From the NCBI GenBank assembly GCA_036874045.1, contig CM072336.1, positions 20,207,001 through 20,271,000 on the forward strand: a DNA stretch of 64,000 nt, given 5' to 3'. How positions within the stretch are numbered: the first letter of the stretch is position 1; each line of letters opens with the position of its first letter. Shown here piece by piece: positions 44,570 through 56,483 of the stretch. The DNA is from Cymodocea nodosa (taxonomy: Eukaryota; Streptophyta; Magnoliopsida; Alismatales; Cymodoceaceae). The translations under genes were made by a program, and so were the position numbers. The notes under the pieces are model-generated. The model did not search any database. It was given only the letters and a program-made list of their open reading frames with translations, and was not told the origin of the DNA.

Positions 44570-46738
44570 GTTTGTGTTTTCTAAGCACTACACTAGAAAA
44601 ACTTGGATTTGCTACTTCTATTTTTACTTAGTTAATTTATCTTTATACCTATTTTTTCTTTTAGAAGTAAACAAACAACCTTTAATACAATTTAGATATT
44701 AATTCCAATTTGTACTTTAACTGCAAGTGCATAGTGTCTATTGTATCATTGTGTCAGTACAGGTCGATCTCATAGGGAATTGCTGAAGAACTTGAGAACT
44801 GTTCGTTTGTTAATAATCAAATTTATATATTCAATAAGCTCTCCGTTGAATTACAGTTAACTTAATAGACAAAGTTCGTTGAGTTATGGCTAACTCAACG
44901 GACTAACCTCATGGACTTAAGTTAACTCCACAAGCCTGTCTTTTCTTTTTAATATTGCTATTTACAGAGGAATTCGGCCAACCATTGGGCAATTCCACAG
45001 ATTGTAAATAACATCAATTAAGCTCTTTAATGTTAGTTAACATTAGATTTATCATTAAACAATACTAACATTCAGATAATTCAAACAATAACCATTAAAA
45101 TCTTTAAGTCTTTTGAACGAACCAATTTCAGTAAATTGTAAAACTAAAACAACATAAAACAATCACAACACTGACAAAGATAACATTAATCACAATACAA
45201 CACAAATAATAGAACACTCAAATACAACATACAAACATAGATAAATTGTTTTTGTATTTTTGTTTTAAAATGAACATGGAAATGGGCGAAAGGTGAAATG
45301 TAAAGTAATCTCACTTGACATTAAATACTTCCGACACTACTTACAACGTGATTACACCACTGAAAATTAAACCACTTACAATTCTGTCTCCTCTCCCTAT
45401 AGAATCGCGAGTCCAGAATTGCAAGATGATCTCCTCTTCAGCATACAAGCATCAACCCGAAGCTAAAGTTAAAAGCTTTACGATCTCCTGAAATATGAGT
45501 CCGTGCTTGGTGAAAATGGCTTCCCTTCCCACAACGCAATCACTCCTCATAGTAGTTGGTTGTCAGGCACTGTGTTTGGCTCGGAATCGACCCGACATCA
45601 AGAAAGTATTCTCACAGACCTTCGATGGTTGGTGATTGCGGTGGTGGTAACGATGGTTGGTGTGGTACTTCAGAGAATTGCCGACGCTACCTGCAGAAAG
45701 CTCGGTGCTCCTCCTCTGTACACACTGGCCGTCCATCGATCACATCCTTCTTCTTTTTTTCTTCTTTTCTTTTATATTTCTTTAGTAGTAACTGCTTCTG
45801 CTTGAATGGTTGGTTGGATTTCCTTCATTCGTATCAACGGCAATGATTTCTTCTCCCTGCGCGCTACGTGCAAACGTGGTTTTTTTCTTCAAACTGTCTG
45901 TTCCTACAACCGCTACAGTAGCATATTAGAAAATACATAGTTCGTGGAGTTACAAATAACTCAACAGACTTTCTTCGTTGATTTAACTATAAAACACGTG
46001 CATAAATTTAACTATCCGATGCTTAGGTGCATTTCGGATACTTATAAACTTAACTATCCGATGCTTAGATGCATTTTGGATAGTTACAGATAACTCACCG
46101 ATATATAACTTAAGTAAATCTACCAGAGCTCGACACGTGTCAGCAACAGTTTAATCATAAAATAACATTTCGGAGAGTTATAGAGCTAACTATTCGATGC
46201 TCAGATGCATTTTGGATAGTTAGAGATAACTCACCGAAAATCCAGTTAAGTTACTTTCCTAGAACATGACACGTGTCCTTAGCTATTTTATAAATAAAAA
46301 GAGATTTCGGAGAGTTACACATATAACTGTCCGATGCCCAGCTGCAATTTCAGATAGTTATAAATAACTCATCGAAAGTTCACTTAAGTCATGCATTATG
46401 GTTTCGACATGTGTACTTCAGGAAATAATAAACTATCCTTTCAAAACATAACTGTTCGGTATTTTAAACATAACTATCCGACATGTTCGGTATGTTAAAC
46501 ATAACTGTCCGAAATATCAGAAAATTTAGATACTTAAGAATTTTACAGCCTGCAACTTACCGACAGTTCAGAAATATACTAAATTAACATTAATTCCCCA
46601 AAATTAAGCAGATTCTTCAATTAAAGTATATAACAGTGCAATTATAACATAATGGCTTAATTCTCATATGATAAGCTAAATATTATGCAATTAACCATCA
46701 TTTAACCGTTAATAATATGCACTTTTTCATTGTAAACA
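44570..46738 (-). repeat. Element B 5' LTR
   Basis: 2169 bp, collinear with 13976-16113. GAGTTA cassettes at 44838-44940 and 45941-45975; module array at about 46000-46540 with CACGTGTC words. Followed by target copy GGCTG. Confidence 0.9.
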
Positions 46739-46827
46739 GGCTGCTAAAAGGTAGTAAACTAAATATTGTCAAGACTAACACCTATAGACCCAAGAAAGTA
46801 TGGGTACTAAAATCTACTACTATTTGA
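46739..46827 (+). pseudogene. gag: Element C gag, C-terminal end after B insertion
   Basis: This resumes with the duplicated target GGCTG and reads through KLNIVKTNTYRPKKVWVLK to a TGA at 46825. In autonomous Sireviruses a similar PKKVWVPK-type segment leads into the protease (a WYLDSGCS-type motif). Here the frame simply ends, and no protease motif follows. Confidence 0.7.
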
Positions 46828-48401
46828 ATTGTAGGATTATATTAGTTAGTGGGAGCAACTAATTTACAGTGTCAAATTATTTTTTGCAAATCAATGGTAT
46901 GATCAATTGGAGAAGGCTGAAAAATTTGAAAATCTGTTATGAGAGTAACTAATTGGTATTGCAAAAGGCACCATAAATTGGTAGAAAGTGCTCACTTAGA
47001 TTGAGTGTAAATTGTGTCTAAAATCTTGATGCTCAAGGAGAGCAAAATCTGCAACAGCTAGACTACAGTCACAAATTGCTCTTTGCATGTTTTGAAGGAA
47101 TCTATGGAAGAGAGAGTTTAAGAAGCTAAATAGTTGGTAATCAGAAGGCAATCAGTTAAGAATCAGTTATGATATTCTAAAATTAACAATTGGCATCAAA
47201 AGTAGCATCAATTATTGAATCATGTTTTTTAAAGGAAACAAGGCTTGCATGAGCCAAGTTAAATGACTACAAACGCAGGGAAATTAGATTCATCAATGGA
47301 CAACCAAAATCTGTAGTAGATAGATTACAGTCTTCAAATTATCTTCTGCAAATAGAAGAACCACTTGAAATAAAGATCCAAGAGAAGATAAATGAATTGG
47401 AGTCAAAAGCTAACTGATTGAAAATTATTTATGATGTTTTTGATTAACAATTGGTATTTAATTCAATTGGTATCATATATGACATTCATTTTGCAGAACA
47501 AGTGCAACAAATTTGTCTACAAGGAAAAACACATAAGTAGGGGGAGGGCCTACTATATGAAGGGAATTCAGAATGTTACTTCAGTGCAAAATAAAAGTGT
47601 ATAAAGAGGGCATGCATATAGGGGGAGAGCCTATAGCTTACTATTATAAATCAGAGAACCTCCATACAGATAGGGGGAGAGCATATGGCAGAAATTACAA
47701 ATATTAATTGCATATTTATAAATTGCTTCATTAACTATTGACATTTCACTATTTTCAGTTTTTACAGATGATGCAGTAATTAAACGAGATAAAGGAAGAA
47801 ATATAAAAAATTAGGAGAGCAATTACTGACTTCTCAGAAGTTAGAATGTCAACAACTGGCATCAGACAAGGTTTGAAGAAATTGATACTTCAATTAATAT
47901 TGTGCTCGAATAAGAAAGAAGAAAAGCAGTACAACATCAAAGGAAAAGAAGAAAATAGACTACATTGATGAAAATATCTCAACATTTGAGATCCACACAG
48001 CAACATTCAACATTTGATGGAAAATCAAAATTAGTATTCAAAGATATTGATGCATTTGATTCCTTTAACAAGTTGATATCAGACATGATCATAGAAATCA
48101 GAATATTGGATACAAATTTAATGACAAAAAAGGGGGAGAAGAAAATTCAGCAAAAGAAAATTGTGGAAGTCCTTTTATCTAATGACAAAAAGGGGGAGAA
48201 TAATATAGAAAATTACATAGAAGGCAGGGGGAGCATTCCCAGCACACGGACAGGGGGAGAATTTAACTTTTTTACATTATATTCATTGTAAATCTTTACT
48301 TTACTTAGTTTCTGTGTGACTGAATGTATAGCAACAATCTAGGGAGTGAAATACATGTAATTTAATGTAAATGATTTTGTCATTATCAAAAAGAGGGAGA
48401 T
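46828..48401 (+). other. Element C 3' non-coding region with multiple polypurine tracts
   Basis: GGGGGAG occurs at about 47540, 47621, 47668, 48130, 48189, 48225 and 48253, and the terminal AAGAGGGAGAT abuts the 3' LTR. A 108-codon ORF at 47965-48291 spans three of these tracts and is disrupted in F, so I do not treat it as a gene. Clustered PPTs upstream of the 3' LTR are a reported Sirevirus hallmark. Confidence 0.75.
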
Positions 48402-49720
48402 TGTTAAAACCCAAGTATTTTGATAATGCAAAACCTATGTGAGGAAACATATTGTATTTCACAGATAAGTTAGTGCAGCAAAAGATTAGAAGGCAGACAA
48501 TTCTTAGCAGCAAATAGGTTGTAGTTAATCCTAGAATGTGTTGCTACAGAAAATTGGACAGTTACAGATCAAAGTATCCGAAGAGCAAGTTTACAGCAAC
48601 AACAATACTATCGGACAATTAGAAAGATATCTATCCGACTTTTTCAGAGAGTTAAATGATTGGACAGTTAAGAAAGTTTGAATGATCAGAAAGTTAAGGA
48701 GTTAACTATCCGAAAGCTTAAAGGACTTTTCGGAGAGTTAGAAAGATAACTATCCGACTTTTTCGGTGAGTTACAGGTATAACTATCCGAAACTTAAGTC
48801 ATTCAATTTACCACGTGTAGAATTCCAGAACATAAGCTTAAAGGATTTTTTGAAGAGTTAGGAAGATAACTATCTGACTTTTTCGGTGAGTTACTGGTGT
48901 AACTTTCTAGAACTTAAGTTATCCTATTATGCACGTGCAGAATGGAGAAGACGGTAGTTAAAGCTTAAAAGGAAAAATCAGAGAGTTAGATAACCATCCG
49001 AAATTGAAAAAGAGTTTCGGTGAGTTACAGTTTAACTATTCGAAACTTTAGTCGCTGAATTTCCCACGTGCAGAAATCCAGACAGAAGCTCAAATAAGTT
49101 TTCGGAGAGTTAGAAAACTAACTATCCGAAAAATAGGAAGTTTCGATGAGTTACATTTTTAACTATCCGAAACTTAAGTTATTCTTTTATGCACGTGCAG
49201 AATTAAAGAGATAGCTGTTGGAAGCTTAAAAGAAAAATCGGAGAGTTACTATAGTTAACTATCCAAAAGTCAAGAGTTTTTTCGGTGAGTTAAAACTAAA
49301 AGTCTCCGATCACTTGACATTTGACATGAGTAACTTAAAATCCTCACGTGACACAGATAACATGATGTAAGTGAAGAATCGGTAAGTTATGGATGCTCTT
49401 CGGTGAGTTATTCATATAACCATCCGAAAGTTAAAGGAAATTGGAAGGTTACTTACTGAACATCAGACAGAATGGTAACTTACCATATTTAGGTCTGATT
49501 ATTTAGCAAGTAAAATAGAATAAATCCGTTGAGGAGAAAATATGATCGTTAGATATTCAAGCATATATACAGTCAGATCATTCAGTATTCGGTAAGAGCA
49601 AATTTGTTTAATACTTGTGCAAACTGATTAATCAAATTAGTTAGAAAACTTAGTAAAAAGTTTTAATTACTCACTGATCACCATTCACCCCCCCTTTGGT
49701 GAAGCCATATGTTCCTAACA
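48402..49720 (+). repeat. Element C 3' LTR (internally deleted)
   Basis: 1319 bp with the same ends as the 5' LTR, followed by target duplication CATGA. Relative to the 5' LTR it jumps from about 11889 to about 12360 (junction near 49599), removing the 38-bp tandem repeat. Scattered substitutions separate the two LTRs, so the insertion is not recent. Confidence 0.85.
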
Positions 49721-49725
49721 CATGA

Positions 49726-49988
49726 TACAGAAAATCTAACTTAAAAACATATCATTCTTTTCAATAAAAACACACGTTAACTTAACGTTTAGTTAAATGA
49801 GAAATTAATGCAACGAAACGACTAGTTATTAACTTAGTATAATTTCAGATCCAATACAGACAAGTATTTATATCAGTAAGCTTTTTCTGTATTAATTGAT
49901 GATTTTAATTTCTTTTCACAAGCAATAGTAATTGAGCAAATATAATTATTTTCATTCAGCACACATCATCAAAACAAAATACTCAACA
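49726..49988 (-). mobile_element. Element H solo LTR, right part
   Basis: Continues H after the C insertion. It ends CTCAACA, followed by ACTTA (49989-49993), the same 5 bp as before 9309. Confidence 0.7.
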
Positions 49989-49993
49989 ACTTA

Positions 49994-50558
49994 TAACACT
50001 AACACAACGCGTTACCTTAGTGTATATTCAAGTAACTCAATGCGTATAGTTATGCTAACTTAATGAGTTATACATGTGTAGCTCATGTGACATCATAAAA
50101 CATTTAAATTCAACACGTGCCATAATTCTAACTTAATGAGTTTAGATGTTTCAGATACTTATAAACCCAACTATCTGATGTTTAGATATATTTCAGATAG
50201 TTAACAGATAACTTATCGAAAATCCACTTAAGTCATGTATTGAGGTTTCAACACGTGTACTCCAAGAAATAATAAAATATTTTTTAAGCGTTTAAAACAT
50301 AGCTGTTTGGTACATGAAATATAACTCTCTGAAATAACAAACAATTCGAATACTTAGGAATTAAAAAGCTTGTAATTCACCGATAGTTAAGAAATATACT
50401 TAATTAATGTTAATTTTTTGAAATTATGCAAATTCTTTCATTAAAGCATATAATAGTGCAATTATAACATAATGGCTTAATTCTCATATGATAAGCTAAA
50501 TATTTTGCAATTAACCATCATTTACCCATTAATATTGTACACTTCTTCATTCTGAACA
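49994..50558 (-). repeat. Element D 3' LTR, right part
   Basis: Matches the U3 half of the A/B LTRs (ACGCGTTACCTTAGTGTATATTC, split here only in spelling, then CACGTGCC and CGATAGTTA words). It ends GAACA beside a degenerate PPT at 50559-50566. Confidence 0.75.
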
Positions 50559-51413
50559 CTTCCCTCATACTTAAATTTTGCTAGTTCCTTAGCAAACTAC
50601 TAAGATCTAACTAATTGGTCTTTCTAAAGTGCTAAAACTAATCTTCATTTCTTTTCTTTAGAATACATAGATTAGATTACTATAAAGATATTCTGTATTT
50701 TTCAATAATCATAGAATACATAGATTAGATTACTAACATTGTTTTCTCCTCTTCAACTTGTAAATATATTTAAACATATGTAAATTACATACAAAATATA
50801 CTAGCATCACATAGGTGGTAATTATATTATCATTTTTTTCTTTCAAACATCTATTATTCTGAATTTTCCAATATGATTTTCAGAATAAATTTCAACTACA
50901 TACGAATCAAAACACAATTCATCTCAATATAATTAAAATAAGAAGAATAATGAATTGTATCTCAAATAAACAACTTCAAAAGTCTAATTTAGATTCATAC
51001 TTCAGTAATCTTAAATAATAGAAAATATATTTGATTCAAAAGATATCTGTATTTCACAAAATACTTTTATCTTTTCAGAACAGTACATGCATGTTTGTAA
51101 TTTAAAAGTTAATTTGAAAAGTTTGAATCATACAAGAGCTTTCTAGTGTACCCAAGTATCGAACTTTCAGTCAACAATCCCAAATTTGATCAGGATCATA
51201 GGTTGCCAGATTTAACGAGTCATTTTGCAGGTCAACAATCCTTACATACCTATTTGCTCAAGTATAAAAGGCTCGTGATCAAATAAATAAATAAACTCTC
51301 AAAGTTTTCCTCTCTTTTTTCTTTTTCTTTCTTTTCAACACAATATATGTACGTTTTTCATTCATACAAATGCAATAAAACACAAATCTCATATACTCCT
51401 GATTGTGAACTTC
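50559..51413 (-). other. Element D 3' internal remnant
   Basis: Collinear with 16114-16950 of B: degenerate PPT, then the 3' non-coding region, no genes. It is interrupted by E; the rest of D lies beyond the window. Confidence 0.7.
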
Positions 51414-53244
51414 TGTTTGTTAGGAAGTGCTAGAAAACTTTGTATTGGTTTGTTTTTATGCTTATATTAATAAATTCTTTTAGAAGTAAACAAACAACAT
51501 TTCACACAAATTAGATATTGAATCCAATTTGTATTTTAATTGCAAGTGCACAGTGTATATTGTATTTGTGTACAAGTACAGGTCGATCCAATAGAGGTTG
51601 AGTAAGAATTGTGTATTGTTTCAATTTTTATATTGGAGTTTATATGTATTCAATTAAGCACTCCATTAAGTTATAGTTAACACAATAGACTTAGTTCGTG
51701 GAGTTATAGTTAATTTAACGGACTAACCTCATAGACTTAAGTTAACTCCACGAGCCTACTTTTCCAATTAAATACTACTATTTATAGAGGAATTCGGCCA
51801 ACCATTGGGCGATTTCACAAAATGTAAATAACATCAATTAAGCTCTTTAATGTTAGTTAATATTAGATTTGTCATTAAGCAACACTAACATTTAGATATT
51901 TCAAACAGTAACCATTAAAATCTTTAAGTATCTAGAACAAATTAATTTCAGTAAACAATAAACTATTTTCTATTTTTTGAACCAAACAAACATAAAACAT
52001 TCACAATACTGACAATGATAACATTAATCACGATGCAAAACAATAATACAACACTTTAATACTAAATGTAAACACAGATAATTTGTTGTTTTTGGTATTT
52101 TTGTTTTGATATGTTCCTGAAGATGAGCGAAAGGTGAAATGTAAAAATCTCTATTAACAGTAAAAATTTCCATCACTATATGCGACGTGATTACACCATT
52201 GAAAAATTAATCACTTACAATCTTGCCTCCTCTCCTTATAGAATCGCGAATCAAGAATTGTAAGATGATCTCCTCTTCAGCATACTGGCATCAACTTGAA
52301 ACCAAGGCTAGAAGCTTTACGATCTCTTGAGATATGAGATGGTGCTTGGTGAAAATGGCTTCCCTTCCTACGACGCGATCACTCCTCACAATGGTTGTCA
52401 GTCACCGTGTTTGGCTCGGAATTGACCCGACATCCGGAAAGTATCCTCATAGACCTTCGATGGTTGGTGATTTTGGTGGTGTTGGTGTGGAGCTTCAGGG
52501 AACTTCCGATGCTTCCTACAGTTAGCGTGGTTCTCCACCACTTCACACAATCTTTTTCTTCATCTTTTATATTTCTTTCAATAGTAACTGCTTCTACTTA
52601 AATGATCAGTTAGATTTCCTTCATTCATATCAACGATAGTGATTTCTTCTTCATTCCACAAGTGAATTCCTGTGTGATACGTGCAATCGTGGTTTTCCTT
52701 CAAAATTCTTATTTCTGCAATTTAGTGGCATGTTAGAAAATAAATGATCCGTGGAATTAGTGTAACTCAACGGACTTACTTCGTTGATTTAACTATAAAA
52801 CACGTACATAATTCTAACTTAACAAGTTCAGATATTTCAAATACTTACAAACCTAACTATCCGATGCTCAGATGCATTTCGGATAGTTAGTAGATAACTT
52901 ACTGAAAATCCACTTAAGTTGTACATTAAGGTTTCAACAGGTGTACTCCAAGAAATAATAAAATATTCTTTAAATGTTTAAAACATAGATGTCCCGTACA
53001 TTAAATATAACTCTTCGAAATAACAGAAAATTCAGATACTTAGGAATTAAAAAGTTTGTAATTCACCGATAGTTCAGAAATGTACTTAATTAACATTAAT
53101 TCCTTGAAATTATGCAGATTCTTTCATTAAAACATATTACAATGCAATTATAACATAATGGCTTAATTCTCGTATGATAAGCTAAATATTATGCAATTAA
53201 CCATCATTTAACCATTAATATTATGCACATTTTCATTCTAAACG
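51414..53244 (-). repeat. Element E 3' LTR
   Basis: 1831 bp. It starts TGTTTGTTAGG; its inner end reads CG instead of CA. GAGTTA cassette at 51660-51760, module pair near 52860-52900. The possible target copy ACTTC (51409-51413) cannot be checked because the other end is outside. Confidence 0.8.
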
Positions 53245-55073
53245 CTTCCCCCATACTTAAATTTTGTTAGTCCCTTAGCAAACTACTAAGATCTAACTAG
53301 TTGGTGTTTTTGAAGTGCTAGAATTAATTCTTCATTTTTTCTTCAGAATACATAGATTAGATTAATGTAAAGATATTCTATATTTTTTAGTAATCTATAT
53401 TACATTGTTTTCTCCTCTTCAACCAATAAATATATTTAAACATATGTAAATTACATACACAATATATTAACATCACATAGGTGGTAATTATATTATCATT
53501 TTTTTCCTTTCAACATCTGTTATCCTGAATTTTTCAATATGATTTCTAGAATAAATTTCAACTACATACGAATCAAAACACAATTCAACTCAATATGATT
53601 AAAACAAGAAGAATAATGAATTGTATCTCAGATAAACAAATTCAAAAGTCTAGTCTAGATTTATACTTTAGTAATCTTAGATAACAGAAAATATACTTGA
53701 TTCAAAAGATTTCTGTATTTTCACAAAACACTTTTATCTTTTCAGAACAGTATATGCATATTTGTACTTTAAAAGTTAATTTGAAAAGCTTGAATCATAC
53801 AAAAGCTTTCTAGTGTGCCCATGTATCAAGCTTTTAATCAACAATCCCAGATTTGATTAGGATCTTAGGTTGCCAGATTTAAAGAGTCCTTTTTCAGGTC
53901 AACAATCTTTACATACCTATCTGCTTAAGTACAAATGGCTCGTGATCAAATAAATCAATAAACTCTCAAAGTTTTTTTTCTCTTTTTCTTTTCAACACAA
54001 TATATATACGTATTTCATTAAAAAAGATGCAATAAAACACAAATCTCATATAATCCTTCTTTTATAATTTACTAAAAATATGAATCCATATCAATAATCT
54101 CATACTTTTTTTGTAGTTTAATAAGACTTATACATAAATCATTCTACAAGTTTAATCAATCAAATTAAATGTATCCTTGATCATATGTATTTCATTTAAT
54201 CCAAAAATCAACAATTCAGCTCTTTCAGGATTTTAGATCATTTCCTGAGTTTTAGTTAAGCATTCTGATTTCTTTTAAAATCGTGAAATTGCTAAACTCA
54301 TAAAATTTAGCAAAAACATAAGATACTATATCTAGATTTGTATTAATAGTAAAATTTGTAGCATCTTATATAAGATTCTAAATATAACGTTCAAGCAGTT
54401 ACAGTTCTTAAAAATTTTACAATTTCAATTATCGGATAATTACAGGAATTTTCAGTTAGTTACAACAAATTCATACAAAATTTTCAATTTCCATAGAATT
54501 TTGCAGCATAATTCTAGTTCCTCTAATTAACAAGATTACTTGGATTTAATCTAATTACCTCCCCCACATACCTACATTTTGCATTATCTTCAGTATAAAA
54601 GATTTTACAGTAAATATAGTAAATGTTAGCAGGCATAAATATTGTTTCGTTTACTTAACACCTAACTCAAGGAACTTAATTCACTGAGTTACTGAATAAC
54701 TCTATGAACTAAGTTTAAATGTAAATTCAAGATAAGTAATTAATTACATACCTTGTTCTTTTGTATCTCCTTCAATATCTTCCGACTTTTGATTCTGAAA
54801 AACTTGTCATTCACACATAAAAGCAGAATATATAACAAAATAACAACAAAACATAAATTGTTAAATCAGTGTCTTGTGTGGAACCTAGGCTCCTATGCCT
54901 TTGGTGGCTCACAAGCAAGCTAGTTGGTTTCCCAAAACAGATACCAACAAATTGGATTGATATTTTTTTTTCTTATAAAATAAAACTAAAACTAAATTTT
55001 TTTTTTTTCTTTCTTTTTTTTTTCTAAAAATAAATGTAGAGCACACACAACATTAAAAGTACAAAATCATAGT
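53245..55073 (-). other. Element E 3' non-coding region
   Basis: Terminal PPT at 53245-53252 and internal PPT at 54558-54565 (minus-strand purines). An extra GAGTTA-type cassette near 54660-54715 has no counterpart in B at this place. No genes. Confidence 0.7.
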
Positions 55074-56212
55074 TTAAGAACATGATTGAAAAGTAGTGAC
55101 AAATGGAATAAATGTGTCAGTCCAAGCAAACTTTTTAGGCATAATTCTTCTTGCTATTAATTCTGCTTTAATGTAATCTGCTTTCTTTTTTAACTTGTAA
55201 ACTTACAGTATATTATCGATACTAAATATAAGTGTATTACCATTAATAAATTAAAATGCAGAAATGAATCCTTTTTTGTTCCAAGATAATGTAGTTGTGT
55301 CTATGTCTATAGATATTTCAATATATTCCTCTTTCCATTTCCATTCATTTAGGTCTTCATAATCTATATTTGAAATTTCATCAATTCATCCCACCATCTT
55401 AACACACATAAAGTAGGATTATCATAATCATTATGCCACATTCCTAATTGAATTTTATCATGTTCTGTAGATAGTGGTTTAGCTATACCACTAGGTATAA
55501 GCAATATTTCTATAAAGTCATCATCATAACTATCTATGCTTACTATGCATAGATCAAATCTAAATGCAACTGATATATCTGTGACTAAATATATATATCC
55601 ATCAAGTATGACATATATGTTGTTAATTAATGTTTTCTGTCCTAGATATATCATAGTATTTTCAGTCTAAGATCTATTTAGAAAATTATATACACTTAAA
55701 CATAAATCTTCATCCCAATTTCCAGTTGGTCTCTAGTAATACAATTTTTCAGGAATGGTCGAATTTTTATCATAAAATGTTAAAGTTGACCCATAATTTT
55801 CAGTTGGTACTTCAAATCTATTAGCCCTTCCTATATTCCATTCTTCTCTAGCGATAGGATTTCTAATCAAAATATCAGGTAACAGAATTGCATACCTTGG
55901 TTTGGTTCTGTAAATAATTAATCCTTCATCTATCCCCGTAATATTATCTATTCCTTCTAATGTATTGGGTGGAATTCTAGTATTTTCTTCCATATTCAGA
56001 TATTCATAGCTGATTGAACTACAATTAAATGACTTCCATAAAAATCCATCTCTAATCTTAATCATTTTTGCAGCTTATAGTCCATGAAAATATTTTTCTC
56101 TAACACATTCTTTAATTTCCTTTGACATACAACACAATCTGCATAGATCTTTAGCTGATAAGTTACTCAGTACTTCCCTTAATGCATCTAGTGGCAATTT
56201 CATCAATTCCAT
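55074..56212 (-). pseudogene. Element E F-box-like ORF (best-preserved F-box)
   Basis: It begins MELMKLPLDALREVL at 56212 and continues SNLSAKDLCRLCCMSKEIKE: a clear F-box (LP.D.L.E.L..L..KDL.R...SK). It then follows the A copy (YGSTLTFYDKNS, YNFLNRS, YIYLVTDIS, CVLRWWDELMKFQI). In-frame stops lie at about 56075, 55734 and 55667, with frameshifts after 55364. It shows that the F-box was present at the start of this ORF in the ancestral element. Confidence 0.75.
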
Positions 56213-56277
56213 CTGTTGTGATTCTGTATAACATAAACAAAATTAGTAGAGATAAAATTAACATAGCTACCTACATT

Positions 56278-56343
56278 CCCTCGTGGAGTTAAGTCATAAC
56301 TCAACAGACTAAGTTTGTTGACTTAAGTAATAACTCTATGATA
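56278..56343. repeat. GAGTTA/TAACTC inverted-repeat cassette before F-box ORF (E)
   Basis: Arms GTGGAGTTA, TAACTCAACAGAC, TTGTTGACTTA and TAACTCTATG in alternating orientation, about 65 bases upstream of the F-box start. Confidence 0.75.
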
Positions 56344-56418
56344 CTACTAACTATAATTAAACTTACATTTTTTTTTTCTACTTACTATATTATACATAGT
56401 TGCTTCAGTTATACTACT

Positions 56419-56483
56419 TCATTTAACTTCTCTTCCAAAGGAGGTATCAATTTCATTAATAGTTCTATTGATAAAGTTAGGCA
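56419..56483 (-). pseudogene. gag: Element E capsid ORF, last codons
   Basis: Reads NEIDTSFGREVK then TGA at 56419-56421, matching the C-terminus of the A capsid ORF (NEIDTSSRRAVE, stop). Cut by F. Confidence 0.65.

Larger units (their letters stand above)
13976..46738 (-). mobile_element. Element B, Athila-like Ty3/gypsy retrotransposon, host of A
   Basis: LTRs at 44570-46738 (5') and 13976-16113 (3') with target duplication GGTTG (13971-13975) / GGCTG (46739-46743). About 16.6 kb after removing A. Order along the minus strand: tRNA-Asp primer site, zinc-knuckle gag piece, protease, RT/RNase H, integrase, ORF2 (split by A), gag capsid, F-box-like ORF, polypurine tracts. It carries many stops and frameshifts. 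Confidence 0.9.
10686..49720 (+). mobile_element. Element C, gag-only Sirevirus-like (Ty1/copia) retrotransposon, host of B
   Basis: It has two LTRs (10686-12478 and 48402-49720) with TGTTA...CCTAACA ends, a perfect CATGA target duplication (10681-10685, 49721-49725), an initiator-Met tRNA primer site, a gag with a CCHC knuckle, and a polypurine-tract-rich 3' region. No protease, integrase, RT or RNase H is present between gag and the 3' region. Removing the B insertion (13976-46738 plus one TSD) leaves about 6.3 kb. Multiple PPTs and CACGTG-rich LTRs are known Sirevirus traits. Confidence 0.85.

Noticed and set aside
47965-48291. 108-codon ORF in the C 3' region
   Set aside because: Spans polypurine tracts and is broken in the homologous region of F.
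50559-51413. D and E LTRs as the two ends of one short element
   Set aside because: Both have a polypurine tract on their right side and neither has a primer site on its left, so both are 3' LTRs of separate insertions.
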